Made by a program: the position numbers and the translations under genes. Shown one piece after another: positions 17,181-24,830 of a stretch of DNA of 64,000 nucleotides (its first letter is position 1; each line of letters starts with the position of its first letter). Source of the stretch: Candidatus Rokuibacteriota bacterium (GTDB lineage: Bacteria > Methylomirabilota > Methylomirabilia > Rokubacteriales > CSP1-6). The notes beneath the pieces were generated by a model, which was not told the DNA's origin, did no database searches, and saw only the letters and a program-made list of their open reading frames with translations. The DNA lies in contig JAUSJX010000029.1 in the NCBI GenBank assembly GCA_030647435.1, positions 85,043 through 149,042 of the forward strand. Reading direction: 5' to 3'.

Positions 17181-17804
17181 ATGAATGCTGACCGTCTAAG
17201 GATGCCTCTCGGCGAAGCCCTGTTCACCCAGCGCTCGATGCGCAAGCTCCGGCCCGACCCGATCCCGGACGAGGACATCCGCCTGATCCTCGAGGCCGCG
17301 GTCAAGGCGCCCAATGGTGGCAACCACCAGACCGCGCGCTTTCTCGTGGTCACCGACCGGCAGAAGATCCGCGAGTTCGGCGAGCTCTACCGCGAGGCGT
17401 GGTGGGCCAAGCGCAAGGACGACCACGGCTGGACCGGGCCCCAGGACGTCCCGCCGGGGGAGAAGAACTACGCCTCTGCCATGGGGCTCGCCGACGCGAT
17501 GAAGGACGTCCCCTGCGTCGTCTTCGCGCTTACGGAGCCGACCGGCGGAGCCAACTCGGTCATCCCGGCCTGCCAGAACCTCATGCTGGCGGCCCACGCG
17601 CTCGGGATCGGCTCGCTCCCAACAACGCTCCACGCCGTGGTCATGGACCGCTTCCGCGCGCTCTTCGCCATCCCGAAGGAGCTGACCTTCCACTTCTGCA
17701 TCCCGCTCGGCTATCCGGCCGTCAAGTACGGGCCGAGCCGGCGCAAGCCGATCGAGGAGACCACCTCGTGGAACCTCTGGGGGGGACGCGTGCCGTGGGC
17801 GTGA
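17181..17804 (+). CDS. Nitroreductase-family FMN oxidoreductase
   Basis: A 207-aa nitroreductase-fold flavoprotein. The FMN-phosphate-binding start (QRSMRKLRPDPIPDEDIRLILEAAVKAPNGGNHQ) is canonical, as are the central SVIPACQNLMLAAHALGIGSLP helix and the C-terminal PLGYPAVKYG. Such enzymes reduce nitro groups, quinones or flavins with NAD(P)H. GAGGGAG precedes the ATG. Its TGA overlaps the GTG start of the next luciferase-like gene, so flavin chemistry may be shared. It sits in the run tauD, UGSC protein, nitroreductase, luciferase-like, peroxiredoxin. Confidence 0.88.
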   Translation: MNADRLRMPLGEALFTQRSMRKLRPDPIPDEDIRLILEAAVKAPNGGNHQTARFLVVTDRQKIREFGELYREAWWAKRKDDHGWTGPQDVPPGEKNYASAMGLADAMKDVPCVVFALTEPTGGANSVIPACQNLMLAAHALGIGSLPTTLHAVVMDRFRALFAIPKELTFHFCIPLGYPAVKYGPSRRKPIEETTSWNLWGGRVPWA

Positions 17805-18709
17805 CGCGCAAGCCCGCGGTCAGCCTGGCGGCCGCGCCGGGGCGGCGGCGCGCCACCATCGAGGTCGCCCAGCGCTTCGAGAAGGAGGGCTTCGCCGGCA
17901 TCTACTGCCCGAGCTACGGCGACGGCCTGGGGCTCTGCGAGGCGCTGGCGCTCGAGACCAAGGAGATCCGGTTCGGGACGTCCATCGCCAACATCTACTC
18001 GCGCCACCCCCACGACTACGCGCACACGGCCGCGTTCATCCACGAAATCTCCGGGGGCCGCTTCCGCTTCGGAATCGGCGTCAGCCACGGCCCCACGCTC
18101 GCGCGGCTCAAGGTGACCGCGGGCAAGCCCCTCGAGGACATGCGCCGCTTCGTCACTGAGCTCGGCGCGGGCGCCAAGCAGGCGGGCGCGCTGCCTCCCA
18201 TCGTGCTGGCGACGCTCAGGCAGAAGATGGTCGCCCTGGCCGGCGAGATCGCCCAGGGCGCGGTGTGGGCCAACGCGGCGCGCTCTCACATGGCCGCGTC
18301 GCTCAGCCACCTCCCGGCCGCCCTGCGCAGCGACCCCGGCTTCTTCGTCGGCAACATGCTACCGACCTGCATCGACAACGACAAGTCCGCGGCCGCGGCC
18401 GTCAACCGGCGCACGCTGATAAGCTACGTCAAGCTCCCCAACTACCAGAACTACTGGATCGAAGCCGGCTTCGAGGATGAGATGCTGGCGATCCGGAAGG
18501 CCATCGCCGCCGGCGAGGAGGACCGCATTCCCTCGCTCATGTCCGACCGCTGGCTCTCGCAGGTCACCCTCTACGGCAGCGCCGCGGAGGTCCGCGACGG
18601 CATCGAGGCCTGGTACGCGGCGGGCGTCAACACCCCGATCGTCGTGCCGTCCTCCACGAAGGGCGGCCAGATGGTCGCCATCCAGGAGCTCATCGACCTT
18701 TACCGCTGA
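17801..18709 (+). CDS. Luciferase-like (LLM) flavin/F420 oxidoreductase
   Basis: About 302 aa from the GTG at 17801, which overlaps the nitroreductase stop (GTGA). TIM-barrel motifs of the F420/FMN luciferase-like family are present: IEVAQRFEKEGFAGIYCPSYG, LALETKEIRFGTSIANIYSRHPHDYAHTAAFIHEISGGRFRFGIGVSHG, and C-terminal AAEVRDGIEAWYAAGVNTPIVV. RFGTSIANI and FRFGIGVSHG are typical cofactor-binding strands. An alternative in-frame GTG lies two codons upstream. Substrate unknown. The family includes F420-dependent dehydrogenases and two-component monooxygenases, the latter needing a flavin reductase such as the preceding nitroreductase-type protein. Confidence 0.85.
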   Translation: MTRKPAVSLAAAPGRRRATIEVAQRFEKEGFAGIYCPSYGDGLGLCEALALETKEIRFGTSIANIYSRHPHDYAHTAAFIHEISGGRFRFGIGVSHGPTLARLKVTAGKPLEDMRRFVTELGAGAKQAGALPPIVLATLRQKMVALAGEIAQGAVWANAARSHMAASLSHLPAALRSDPGFFVGNMLPTCIDNDKSAAAAVNRRTLISYVKLPNYQNYWIEAGFEDEMLAIRKAIAAGEEDRIPSLMSDRWLSQVTLYGSAAEVRDGIEAWYAAGVNTPIVVPSSTKGGQMVAIQELIDLYR

Positions 18710-18726
18710 CCGAGGACCAACAGCCC

Positions 18727-19197
18727 ATGCTGCGCTACGGGTACGAGGCTCCGGCGTTCTCCCTCCCCTCGACGAGCGGCCGCGACATCTCGCTGGCCGA
18801 GTTCAAGGGCGCATCCGACGTCGTGCTGTTGTTCTACTGCTACGACTGGGGGAACATCTGAACGCCCGAGCTCCGCGACCTCGGTGAGGTCGCCGGCGAG
18901 CTTCAGGCCAAGGGCGCCGTCGTGCTCGGGATCAGCGGGGACACGCCCTTCTCGCACGCGGAGTACCACAGGCGGCACGCGCTGCCGTTTCCGCTCCTGA
19001 GCGACGTGCACCGGAGCGTGATCCAGGCGTACGGCGTGTGGGACGAGGAGCGCAACGTCGCCTACCGCTCGACGGTCGTCGTGGACCGCGACGGCCGGGT
19101 GCGCTGGTCGCAGTCGGGCGACCGGCTGATGACCCGGAGCGGCGCCGAGATCCTCCGCGTCCTCGACTTGATCCACCGCCTCCGCACGGCGGGCTAG
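18727..19197 (+). CDS. Peroxiredoxin selenoprotein (in-frame TGA at codon 45)
   Basis: The frame runs from ATG 18727 through TGA 18859-18861 to TAG 19195-19197, giving 156 aa. It is an AhpC/TSA-type thioredoxin fold: APAFSLPSTSGRDISLAEFKG, then VVLLFYCYDWGNI-Sec-TPELRDLGEV, then VVLGISGDTPFSHAEYHRRHALPFPLLSD, and a YRSTVVVDRDGRVRW strand. The TGA falls at the peroxidatic cysteine of the family motif (T/x-x-x-C-T-x-E-L). Sec-peroxiredoxins are known in other bacteria. A 7-bp hairpin with GGT loop follows. Conventional calling would keep only a C-terminal fragment. It lies 17 nt after the luciferase-like gene, with AGGA upstream. Confidence 0.85.
18876..18892 (+). promoter_or_regulatory. Predicted bacterial SECIS element of the peroxiredoxin gene
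   Basis: CGACCTC pairs perfectly with GAGGTCG around GGT; if the closing C-G pair opens, the loop is CGGTG. The loop begins 21 nt after the TGA, in the spacing range of bacterial SECIS elements, and again carries GGU. Confidence 0.7.
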
Positions 19198-19285
19198 CCG
19201 CGGCCGTCTGCTCTGCCGGTCCCTGATGGTCGCGTGGAGGGCTCCCGCCCTGTGATTCCCGACCCCGAGTTGACCTCTGATTCCC

Positions 19286-19394
19286 GCTCTGGCAGGATCG
19301 GCGCGAGGTGGGAGGGGGGAGTTATCCGCGCTGTGACAAGGAAAGCCCTCGGGCTCGACGGGCGATGACTGAGAACGGGTTTTATGTTATCTAC
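19286..19394 (+). repeat. Left arm of 109-bp imperfect inverted repeat
   Basis: Starts GCTCTGGCAGGATCGG and ends TTATGTTATCTAC. It matches the reverse complement of 20408-20516 along its whole length with scattered substitutions and a small indel, including TTATCCGC, CTGTGACAAGG and CTGAGAACGGG. Its inner end overlaps the last codons of the methyltransferase gene. Confidence 0.8.
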
Positions 19395-20418
19395 CCTCCC
19401 GTTCTGGGGATGCACGAGGCAGCACGGAGGAACATGCTGCCGCGGGCTTCGTGGCAAGCACCGTGTTGTACGCGTTGCCGAAGACGAACCCTTTCGATGT
19501 GCGCCAAATGATCCCTTCCAATTCCACGAATGTGCGCATCTTGAGCCGGTACTTCCACAACAGCATGTGTCGAATGAAGTTCCAGGTGAGGCCCCAGGCC
19601 CAGAACGGCAGTCGCCGATACCGGATCGGGTCGAAGCCGAGTCGGCGCGTCTTGTAGACGAGAAGATTGGCGCCGAGAAAATTGTAGCGCCAATTGTCGA
19701 AGAAGGCAGTGACGCTCCGGTAATCCTCCTCACGGCGACAATGATCCAGCGACCCTGGTGAGCGGATCATCAGGCGTCCTCCCGGCTTGAGCATCCGCCA
19801 GCACCGCGCCAGCCAAGCGTCCAAGTCCTTGGTGTAGCCGATCGATTCGAGCGCATAGATGGCGTCAAAACTCTCGCTCGGGAGATCGAGAATGTCGAAG
19901 TCGGTGAGAATCACGCGGACGCGCCCGCCAAACTTCGCAAATTTCCGCCGGCAGATGTCCGCTTGCACAGAGGAATTGGTCACGCACACGATTTCGATAT
20001 TGCACCGGCTGGCGAGGTAGTAGGCCGCCGCGCCCGAACCGCACCCGAGCTCCAACAGCCGCATCCCGTCCCTCGGTTTCAGAAGAGCGCACTCGGCTTC
20101 GTAAGGATACGTGAATGCCGCACGGGGAAAAACACACGTGCTGTAATTCGCTTGCTCGTCGCGATATGCGCGGAACACGTCATCATATGTGCGATTCTCG
20201 TCGTCGTGCTTGAGAAAGTCGTCCACCCGCGGTGTCCACTCGACTAGTTGGCGCTGCTCGAATTCATTCAACTGGTGGCCGAGCTTGCTTGCGTCCTTCG
20301 GATGCGTGACGAGGAGAAAAAGGGCGTAATGAAAAAGGTTGTACGCCACGAACAATCCGACGATGATCGCCGCGGCCAATGGGAGTATCGAAACAGTACC
20401 CAAGAGCGTAGATAACAT
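19387..20418 (-). CDS. Membrane-anchored class I SAM methyltransferase in an inverted-repeat cassette
   Basis: About 343 aa from ATG 20418. Residues ~10-38 are a transmembrane anchor (ILPLAAAIIVGLFVAYNLFHYALFLLV). The catalytic domain carries SAM motif I (GMRLLELGCGSGAAAYYLAS) and later motifs ILTDFDILDLPSESFDAIYALESIGY and CWRMLKPGGRLMI, resembling cyclopropane-fatty-acid or sterol/lipid C-methyltransferases. The start codon lies in the right 109-bp arm and the last residues (from SSVLPRASPE) in the left arm. The gene is visibly less GC-rich than its neighbours. Longer upstream frames read through the repeat and an unrelated region. Probably a lipid methyltransferase acquired by transfer. 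Confidence 0.8.
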   Translation of the reverse strand: MLSTLLGTVSILPLAAAIIVGLFVAYNLFHYALFLLVTHPKDASKLGHQLNEFEQRQLVEWTPRVDDFLKHDDENRTYDDVFRAYRDEQANYSTCVFPRAAFTYPYEAECALLKPRDGMRLLELGCGSGAAAYYLASRCNIEIVCVTNSSVQADICRRKFAKFGGRVRVILTDFDILDLPSESFDAIYALESIGYTKDLDAWLARCWRMLKPGGRLMIRSPGSLDHCRREEDYRSVTAFFDNWRYNFLGANLLVYKTRRLGFDPIRYRRLPFWAWGLTWNFIRHMLLWKYRLKMRTFVELEGIIWRTSKGFVFGNAYNTVLATKPAAACSSVLPRASPEREGR

Positions 20419-20516
20419 ACACCCCGTTCTCAGCCATGGCGACCCGCGGCCCAGGCTCTTCCCCTTGTCACAGTGCGGATAACGCGCCTCCCATCTCGGG
20501 CCGATCCTGCCAGAGC
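20408..20516 (-). repeat. Right arm of 109-bp imperfect inverted repeat
   Basis: Reverse-complement partner of 19286-19394. It holds the methyltransferase start codon within TATGTTATCTAC, so the arm carries the gene's upstream region. No target-site duplication is evident outside the two arms (TTCCC on the left, CACGTC on the right). Confidence 0.8.
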
Positions 20517-20625
20517 ACGTCGGAGCAGTCAAATCGGCGCCTCGACGCAGGGGGCGAGAGCTGTCACCCGGGGCGCAAGCAGCGGCACGGCAGACGTCCG
20601 CGGCTGCCTGGGCCCCCGGCACCGC

Positions 20626-20811
20626 CTAGAAGGTTACGCGGGGGAGTGCCAGCTGCTCGACTCCTGCCTCAGTCATGGAAAACGAAGGCTGCGGGCCGTC
20701 CCGCGTGCCCGGGAGTTCGAGATGGGCGAGGATCGGCTCAATGACGGCCGGATCGTCGATCGTGAGCCACATGTACGATCGCATCTTCGCCGTCGTCGTG
20801 CCCAAACGCAT
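20626..20811 (-). pseudogene. IS91-like transposase C-terminal remnant
   Basis: A 61-codon frame reading MRSYMWLTIDDPAVIEPILAH, then LELPG. IS91-type transposases end with a zinc motif C-P-R-C-G-G-x-M-R followed by L-I-x-x-I-x-D-P-x-V-I-x-x-I-L-x-H-L-G-L-P. The bases just upstream, TGGGCACGACGACGGCGAAG, look like a decayed version of the codons for that zinc motif. Nothing of the catalytic region remains. The family call comes from pattern memory and is tentative. Confidence 0.45.
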
Positions 20812-20881
20812 TTCTCCGACGGGCTCCTAACCCGAACCCCTCACCTGATCTGACGCGTGAGGCGGCCGGCCATGAAGCCGG

Positions 20882-21850
20882 TCAGGTGAGCTCGGGGATT
20901 ACCCAGCGCGGCTTGTCGCCGGCGGCGACGCGCTGGATGTTGTCGAAGCCGTTGCGGAAGCGGGCGGTCCAGTTCTCCCAGGTGGGCCCCGCCGAGTGCG
21001 GCGTGAGCGTGACGTTCGGCAGCGCGAAGAGCGGATGGCTCGGCGCGGGAGGCTCCTCGACGAACACGTCGAGCCCGGCGCCCGCGATCTGGCCCTGCGT
21101 GAGCGCCCGGTGGAGCGCGTCTTCGTCCACCACGGGCCCGCGGCAGGTGTTGATGACAATCGCGCTCCGCTTCATCATCCCGAGCTCGCGCGCTCCCAGG
21201 AGCCTGCGCGTCGAGTCCGTGAGCGGCACGTGCAAGCTCACGACGTCCGAGGTGCGCAGGAGCTCCTCCAGGAGCACGAAGCGGGCCCCTATCGCGTCCT
21301 CCTGGTCCTCGGTGAGGCGGGCGATGTCGTAGTACTGGACGGCCATGTCGAACGGCGCCGCCCGGCGGGCGACCTTCTTGCCGATGTTGCCGAGGCCCAC
21401 GATACCGAGCGTCTTGCCCGCCAGCTCGTAGATGCGCGACTCGTTCGGGTTGCCCGCGCGCCACTTCCCCGCGACCACGTCGTTGTGGAAGCGGACGACC
21501 CGCTTCAGGACGGCCAGCATGAGCATGATCGTGTGCTCGGCCACGGCGATGGCGTTGGCACCGCCGTTGTTCGCCACGGGCACCTTCGCTTTCCGGGCCG
21601 CTTCGATATCGACGTGGTCGTACCCGGCGCTGATGAGTTGGACGAGGCGCATCTTCGTCGCCGAACGGAAGAACTCGCCGCCCATCTGGCGCGCGAGACC
21701 CAGGTAGAACTCGGCCGTCGGGGCCGCTTCGTAGAACTCCGGCGTACCGGGTTCCGCCATCACCAGCTCGAAATCGGGCGGCGTCAGGCTCCGCGCGATC
21801 TCCATGATCGCGTCGGCCTGCTTGGGAGCGAAGAGGATCTTGGTCGCCAT
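20882..21850 (-). CDS. D-2-hydroxyacid dehydrogenase
   Basis: A 322-aa NAD-dependent 2-hydroxyacid dehydrogenase (PGDH-like). The Rossmann motif GKTLGIVGLGNIGKKVARRAAPF lies near residues 144-166. Catalytic Arg, Glu and His occur in the standard places (NTCRGPVVDEDAL for Arg, VFVEEPP for Glu, TPHSAGPTWE for His). LVQLISAGYDHVDIEAARK is the family substrate-loop signature. It interconverts a 2-oxoacid and the D-hydroxyacid. It lies 28 nt downstream of a cupin gene on the same strand. A second, paralogous dehydrogenase is at 28942-29904. Confidence 0.9.
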   Translation of the reverse strand: MATKILFAPKQADAIMEIARSLTPPDFELVMAEPGTPEFYEAAPTAEFYLGLARQMGGEFFRSATKMRLVQLISAGYDHVDIEAARKAKVPVANNGGANAIAVAEHTIMLMLAVLKRVVRFHNDVVAGKWRAGNPNESRIYELAGKTLGIVGLGNIGKKVARRAAPFDMAVQYYDIARLTEDQEDAIGARFVLLEELLRTSDVVSLHVPLTDSTRRLLGARELGMMKRSAIVINTCRGPVVDEDALHRALTQGQIAGAGLDVFVEEPPAPSHPLFALPNVTLTPHSAGPTWENWTARFRNGFDNIQRVAAGDKPRWVIPELT

Positions 21851-21878
21851 GGGGTCTCCTTGGTCACTGCTGCTGGGG

Positions 21879-22220
21879 TCACTGCTGCTGGAGCGGAATC
21901 GTGGTCGTCAGGCAGGGCTGGGTGCCGTAGACCTTCGTGGTGTGTCCCTGCCCCGTTGTGTCCTCGACCAGCCGCGCGTCGCCGGGACCGAAGAGGTGCT
22001 TCGAGCCGTCGCCCAGGCCGATCTCGAGCTGGCCCGACAGGATGATGACGAACTGCCGGCGCGGAGCCGGATGCCAGTCCAGGAAGCGCCCAACCGGGTC
22101 TTCCCTGAACGAGATCTGCGTCGTCGCCAGGCCCTTGCCCCAGTCGGGGGTCTTGTCGAGCGCGATCGGCTCGACGCGGGACTTGCTGTCGGCGCCCGTG
22201 TACAGTCGGAACAGTGCCAT
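21879..22220 (-). CDS. Cupin-domain protein
   Basis: A 113-aa single-domain cupin. The motif-1 region is WHPAPRRQFVIILSGQLEIGLGDG (one His, plus Gln-Phe instead of a second His) and motif 2 is HLFGPGDARLVEDTTGQGHTT, with His in GH. This is a degenerate metal site, so metal binding is uncertain. ATG 22220 has GGGAGG 5 nt upstream. The 3' end includes a short tandem duplication (TCACTGCTGCTGG twice) that encodes the terminal Gln residues. Probably cotranscribed with the hydroxyacid dehydrogenase. Confidence 0.8.
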   Translation of the reverse strand: MALFRLYTGADSKSRVEPIALDKTPDWGKGLATTQISFREDPVGRFLDWHPAPRRQFVIILSGQLEIGLGDGSKHLFGPGDARLVEDTTGQGHTTKVYGTQPCLTTTIPLQQQ

Positions 22221-22342
22221 CGCTGCCTCCCGGTCTCGTGGTGAATAACCTCGTAGTGGAAAACGACGGGATAGTAGCACGCGGTGGGGGCCCTGAAACG
22301 CGCCTTGAACACGGAGGACCCCCGCGCTACTCTTGCCCCCTT

Positions 22343-23389
22343 ATGCACTTCGGCGTATTCATCGAGGAGCTGCGGCCCGGAGTCGGCGAGGCCGACGCGT
22401 TCCGCGAAAGCTTCGAGACGGTGGACGCCGCCGAGACCCTGGGGTTCGACTGCGTGTGGCTCGGCGAGATCCACTTCAACCCGGCCCGCTCCGTGCTCTC
22501 CTCGCCGATCGCGATGGCCACCGCGATCGCCGCCCGCACCAAGCGGATCCACGTCGGGACGGCGGTGCAGGTCCTGCCGCTGAACCATCCGCTCCGCATC
22601 GCAGAGGACACCGCCACCGTGGACCACCTCAGCGAGGGACGCTTCGAGTTCGGGATCGGGCGCAGCGGAGCCCCGCGCGCCTACGACGTCCTCGGCATTC
22701 CCTACGGCGAGAGCCAGGCCCGCTTCCGCGAAGCGCTCGCGATCATCAAGGAAGCCTGGAAGGGCCAGCCGTTCAGCTACGAGGGCAAGTTCTACCGCTT
22801 CGAGAACGCGACCGTCGCGCCGCGCCCGTACCAGAAGCCGCATCCGCCCATCCGCATGGCCGCCAATACTCCCGACACGTTTTCGCTTGTCGGCGAGCTG
22901 GGGCTGGCGCTCTTCGCGGGCCTGCGCGACCTGGACATCCCCGAGCTGGTCGAGTGTCTTCAGCTGTACCGTCGCGCCTGGCGCGAGGCGGGCCACCCGG
23001 GACGGCCGAGCGTCTACCTCCGCATCCCCGTCTACGCGGGTCTCACGGAGTCGGGCGCGCTCGAGGAGCCGCGGGAGAGCATCACAGCCTTCTTCCGCCG
23101 CCAGGCCGACCTCATGAAGACCTCGGTCGGGCGGGCGGGCGCGGGCCCGGCGGACCGGCGCGCGGCCAAGGCGGAGCGGCTGGGGCAGCTGCCGTACGAG
23201 GAGATCCTTCGCACGCGCGTGGCATTTGGCACGGCCGCCCAGCTGATCGAGCGCCTGACCGAGCTCCGAGACGAGCTCGGCCTCGACGGCATCGTGGTCG
23301 AGCCGAACCCCGCCGGCCTGATCCCGACGGAATACGCCGCGCGGAGTCTCAGCATCGTAGCCCGCGACGTCATGCCCGCGTTCAAGTAA
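22343..23389 (+). CDS. LLM-class flavin-dependent oxidoreductase
   Basis: A 348-aa bacterial-luciferase-like TIM barrel. MHFGVFIEELRP, ETLGFDCVWLGEIHFN, SSPIAMATAIAARTKRIHVGTAVQVLPLNHPLRIAEDTATVDHLSEGRFEFGIGRS and AIIKEAWKGQPFSYEGKFYRF are all family hallmarks. Oxygen-dependent FMNH2 use or F420 use is possible; the substrate is unknown. Start ATG 22343. It converges with the DUF411 selenoprotein gene on the other strand, 24 nt beyond its stop. Confidence 0.88.
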   Translation: MHFGVFIEELRPGVGEADAFRESFETVDAAETLGFDCVWLGEIHFNPARSVLSSPIAMATAIAARTKRIHVGTAVQVLPLNHPLRIAEDTATVDHLSEGRFEFGIGRSGAPRAYDVLGIPYGESQARFREALAIIKEAWKGQPFSYEGKFYRFENATVAPRPYQKPHPPIRMAANTPDTFSLVGELGLALFAGLRDLDIPELVECLQLYRRAWREAGHPGRPSVYLRIPVYAGLTESGALEEPRESITAFFRRQADLMKTSVGRAGAGPADRRAAKAERLGQLPYEEILRTRVAFGTAAQLIERLTELRDELGLDGIVVEPNPAGLIPTEYAARSLSIVARDVMPAFK

Positions 23390-23413
23390 GTATCGTTGGT
23401 TCTTCGCGCAGCC

Positions 23414-23872
23414 CTAGCGGGTGGCGAAGACGGCGGTCTTGCCGGAGCGGTCGAAGATCAGGACCTGGTAGGGCTCGGACGTCTGGCCCGAGGACTCCAT
23501 GCCGGGCGAGCCGGCGGGCATGCCGGGCACGGCGAGGCCCGCCGCGCGCGGGCGCTCCCGCAGCAGGCGGTCGATGAGATCGGCCGGCACGTGGCCCTCG
23601 ATCACGTAGCCCTCGACGAGAGCGGTGTGACAAGCCTCGAGGCGCTTGGGGACGCCATAGCGCCGCTTGATCGGCGTGACGTCGGGGACGTTCTCCTCCT
23701 TGACCGGATAACCGCTGGCGCGCAGGTGACCCACCCACCCTTCGCAGCAGCCTCAGGTGGGCTCCTTGTACACAAGCACCGTGGGCTTGCCCGCCGCCGC
23801 GGCCGGCGTTCCGAGCAGGCCGATTAGCCCGACGGCGAAAAATCCTCTCCGAGAGATCCGGCCCGCGCTCAT
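23414..23872 (-). CDS. DUF411-family selenoprotein (in-frame TGA at codon 40), Tat-exported
   Basis: The frame runs from ATG 23872 through TGA (23755-23753) to TAG at 23414, giving 152 aa. Residues 1-27 are a Tat-type signal (ISRRGFFAVGLIGLLG). Next is TVLVYKEPT-Sec-GCCEGWVGHLRASGYPV. DUF411 proteins begin their mature domain with V-x-K-x-P-x-C-G-C-C-x-x-W; the TGA is the first Cys of C-G-C-C. VLIFDRSGKTAVFATR ends the protein. Members are proposed to bind metals such as copper. A hairpin with a GGTGGGT loop 17 nt downstream could be its SECIS. Conventional calling would delete the signal peptide and metal motif. I do not recall a DUF411 selenoprotein being described. Confidence 0.75.
23720..23745 (-). 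promoter_or_regulatory. Predicted bacterial SECIS element of the DUF411 gene
   Basis: On the minus strand GCG-A-AGGGTG pairs with CACCT-G-CGC (one mismatch, one bulged G) around a seven-base loop GGTGGGT, starting 17 nt after the TGA. The stem is weaker than the other three, but position and GGU loop agree. Confidence 0.5.
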
Positions 23873-23931
23873 AGACGGGAGCATACACGATATGTTATCT
23901 AGGTTCCCAGTGAACCCCAAGGAGAGCATCC

Positions 23932-24726
23932 ATGAGTGACGCGGCGCCCCTCTTGATGGAGAAGGACGGACCGATCGGCTGGCTCATCTTCAACCGGCCG
24001 GAGAAGCGGAATGCCGTGGGCATCGAGACGTGGCAGCTCATGCCGGACTACGTCAAGGACCTGGCCTCCGACGACGCCATCCGCGTGGTCATCCTGCGCG
24101 GGGCCGGCGACAAGGCTTTCGTCGCGGGCGCCGATATCTCGCAGTTCAAGGACCGCCGGCGCAACATGGAGGACGAAGCGGAGTACCGCCGCATCGGCGC
24201 GCGCGGACGCGAGGCGCTCGCCACGCTGACGAAGCCGCTGCTCGCCATGATCCACGGGTACTGCGTGGGCGGCGGCGTCGCCATCGCCATCGGCTGCGAC
24301 ATGCGCATCGCGTCGGACGACGCGCGCTTCGGCATCCCCGCGGCGCGCCTCGGCCTCGGCTACCACTACAGCGGCATGGAGCAGCTGATGGCCCTCGTCG
24401 GCCCGTCGTTCACGAAGGAGATCTTCTTCACCGCCCGCACCAACTGGAGCGCCCAGGACGCGCTCCGCATGGGCCTGATCAACCAGGTCGTGCCCAAGGC
24501 GGAGCTGGAGGCCTTCACGCGCGAGTACGCGCTCACGATCGCGAAAAACGCGCCGCTGACGATCCGCTCGGCCAAGGCCACCGTGAACGAGCTCTCGCGG
24601 CCGGCGGAGAAGCGCGATTTCGCCATGCTCGAGCGCCTGATCGCCGACTGCTTCAACAGCGAGGACTACCAGGAGGGCGTCCGGGCCTTCTCGGAGAAGC
24701 GTCGCCCGCAGTTCCAGGGGCGGTAG
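23932..24726 (+). CDS. Enoyl-CoA hydratase/isomerase family protein
   Basis: A 264-aa crotonase-fold protein. The oxyanion-hole segments AFVAGADISQFKD and MIHGYCVGGGVAIAIGCDMRIA are intact, with GIPAARLGLGYHYSGMEQLMALVG as the typical continuation. The usual second catalytic Glu position is occupied within the GYHYSG segment, so hydratase chemistry itself is uncertain; it may be an isomerase, hydrolase or decarboxylase. AAGGAG lies 8 nt before the ATG. It heads a co-directional run with amidohydrolase, alpha/beta-hydrolase and EthD-like genes. Confidence 0.9.
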   Translation: MSDAAPLLMEKDGPIGWLIFNRPEKRNAVGIETWQLMPDYVKDLASDDAIRVVILRGAGDKAFVAGADISQFKDRRRNMEDEAEYRRIGARGREALATLTKPLLAMIHGYCVGGGVAIAIGCDMRIASDDARFGIPAARLGLGYHYSGMEQLMALVGPSFTKEIFFTARTNWSAQDALRMGLINQVVPKAELEAFTREYALTIAKNAPLTIRSAKATVNELSRPAEKRDFAMLERLIADCFNSEDYQEGVRAFSEKRRPQFQGR

Positions 24727-24737
24727 CAGGCACATAG

Positions 24738-24810
24738 CCCCCTCACCCTTAGGCCCCCTCACCCTGCCCTCTCCCCGCGACGGGGGAGCGGGAAAGACGG
24801 GGAGAGGGAG
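24738..24810. repeat. GC-rich hairpin repeat, copy A
   Basis: Contains CCCCCTCACCCTGCCCTCTC and a near-mirror GGGGGAGCGG...GGGGAGAGGGAG in the 104-bp gap between the enoyl-CoA hydratase and amidohydrolase genes. The core is shared with copies at 27832-27900 and 62576-62702. The transcript would fold into a strong hairpin, as in REP-type elements. Confidence 0.6.
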
Positions 24811-24830
24811 ATACGCGCAGGAGGTGCCCG

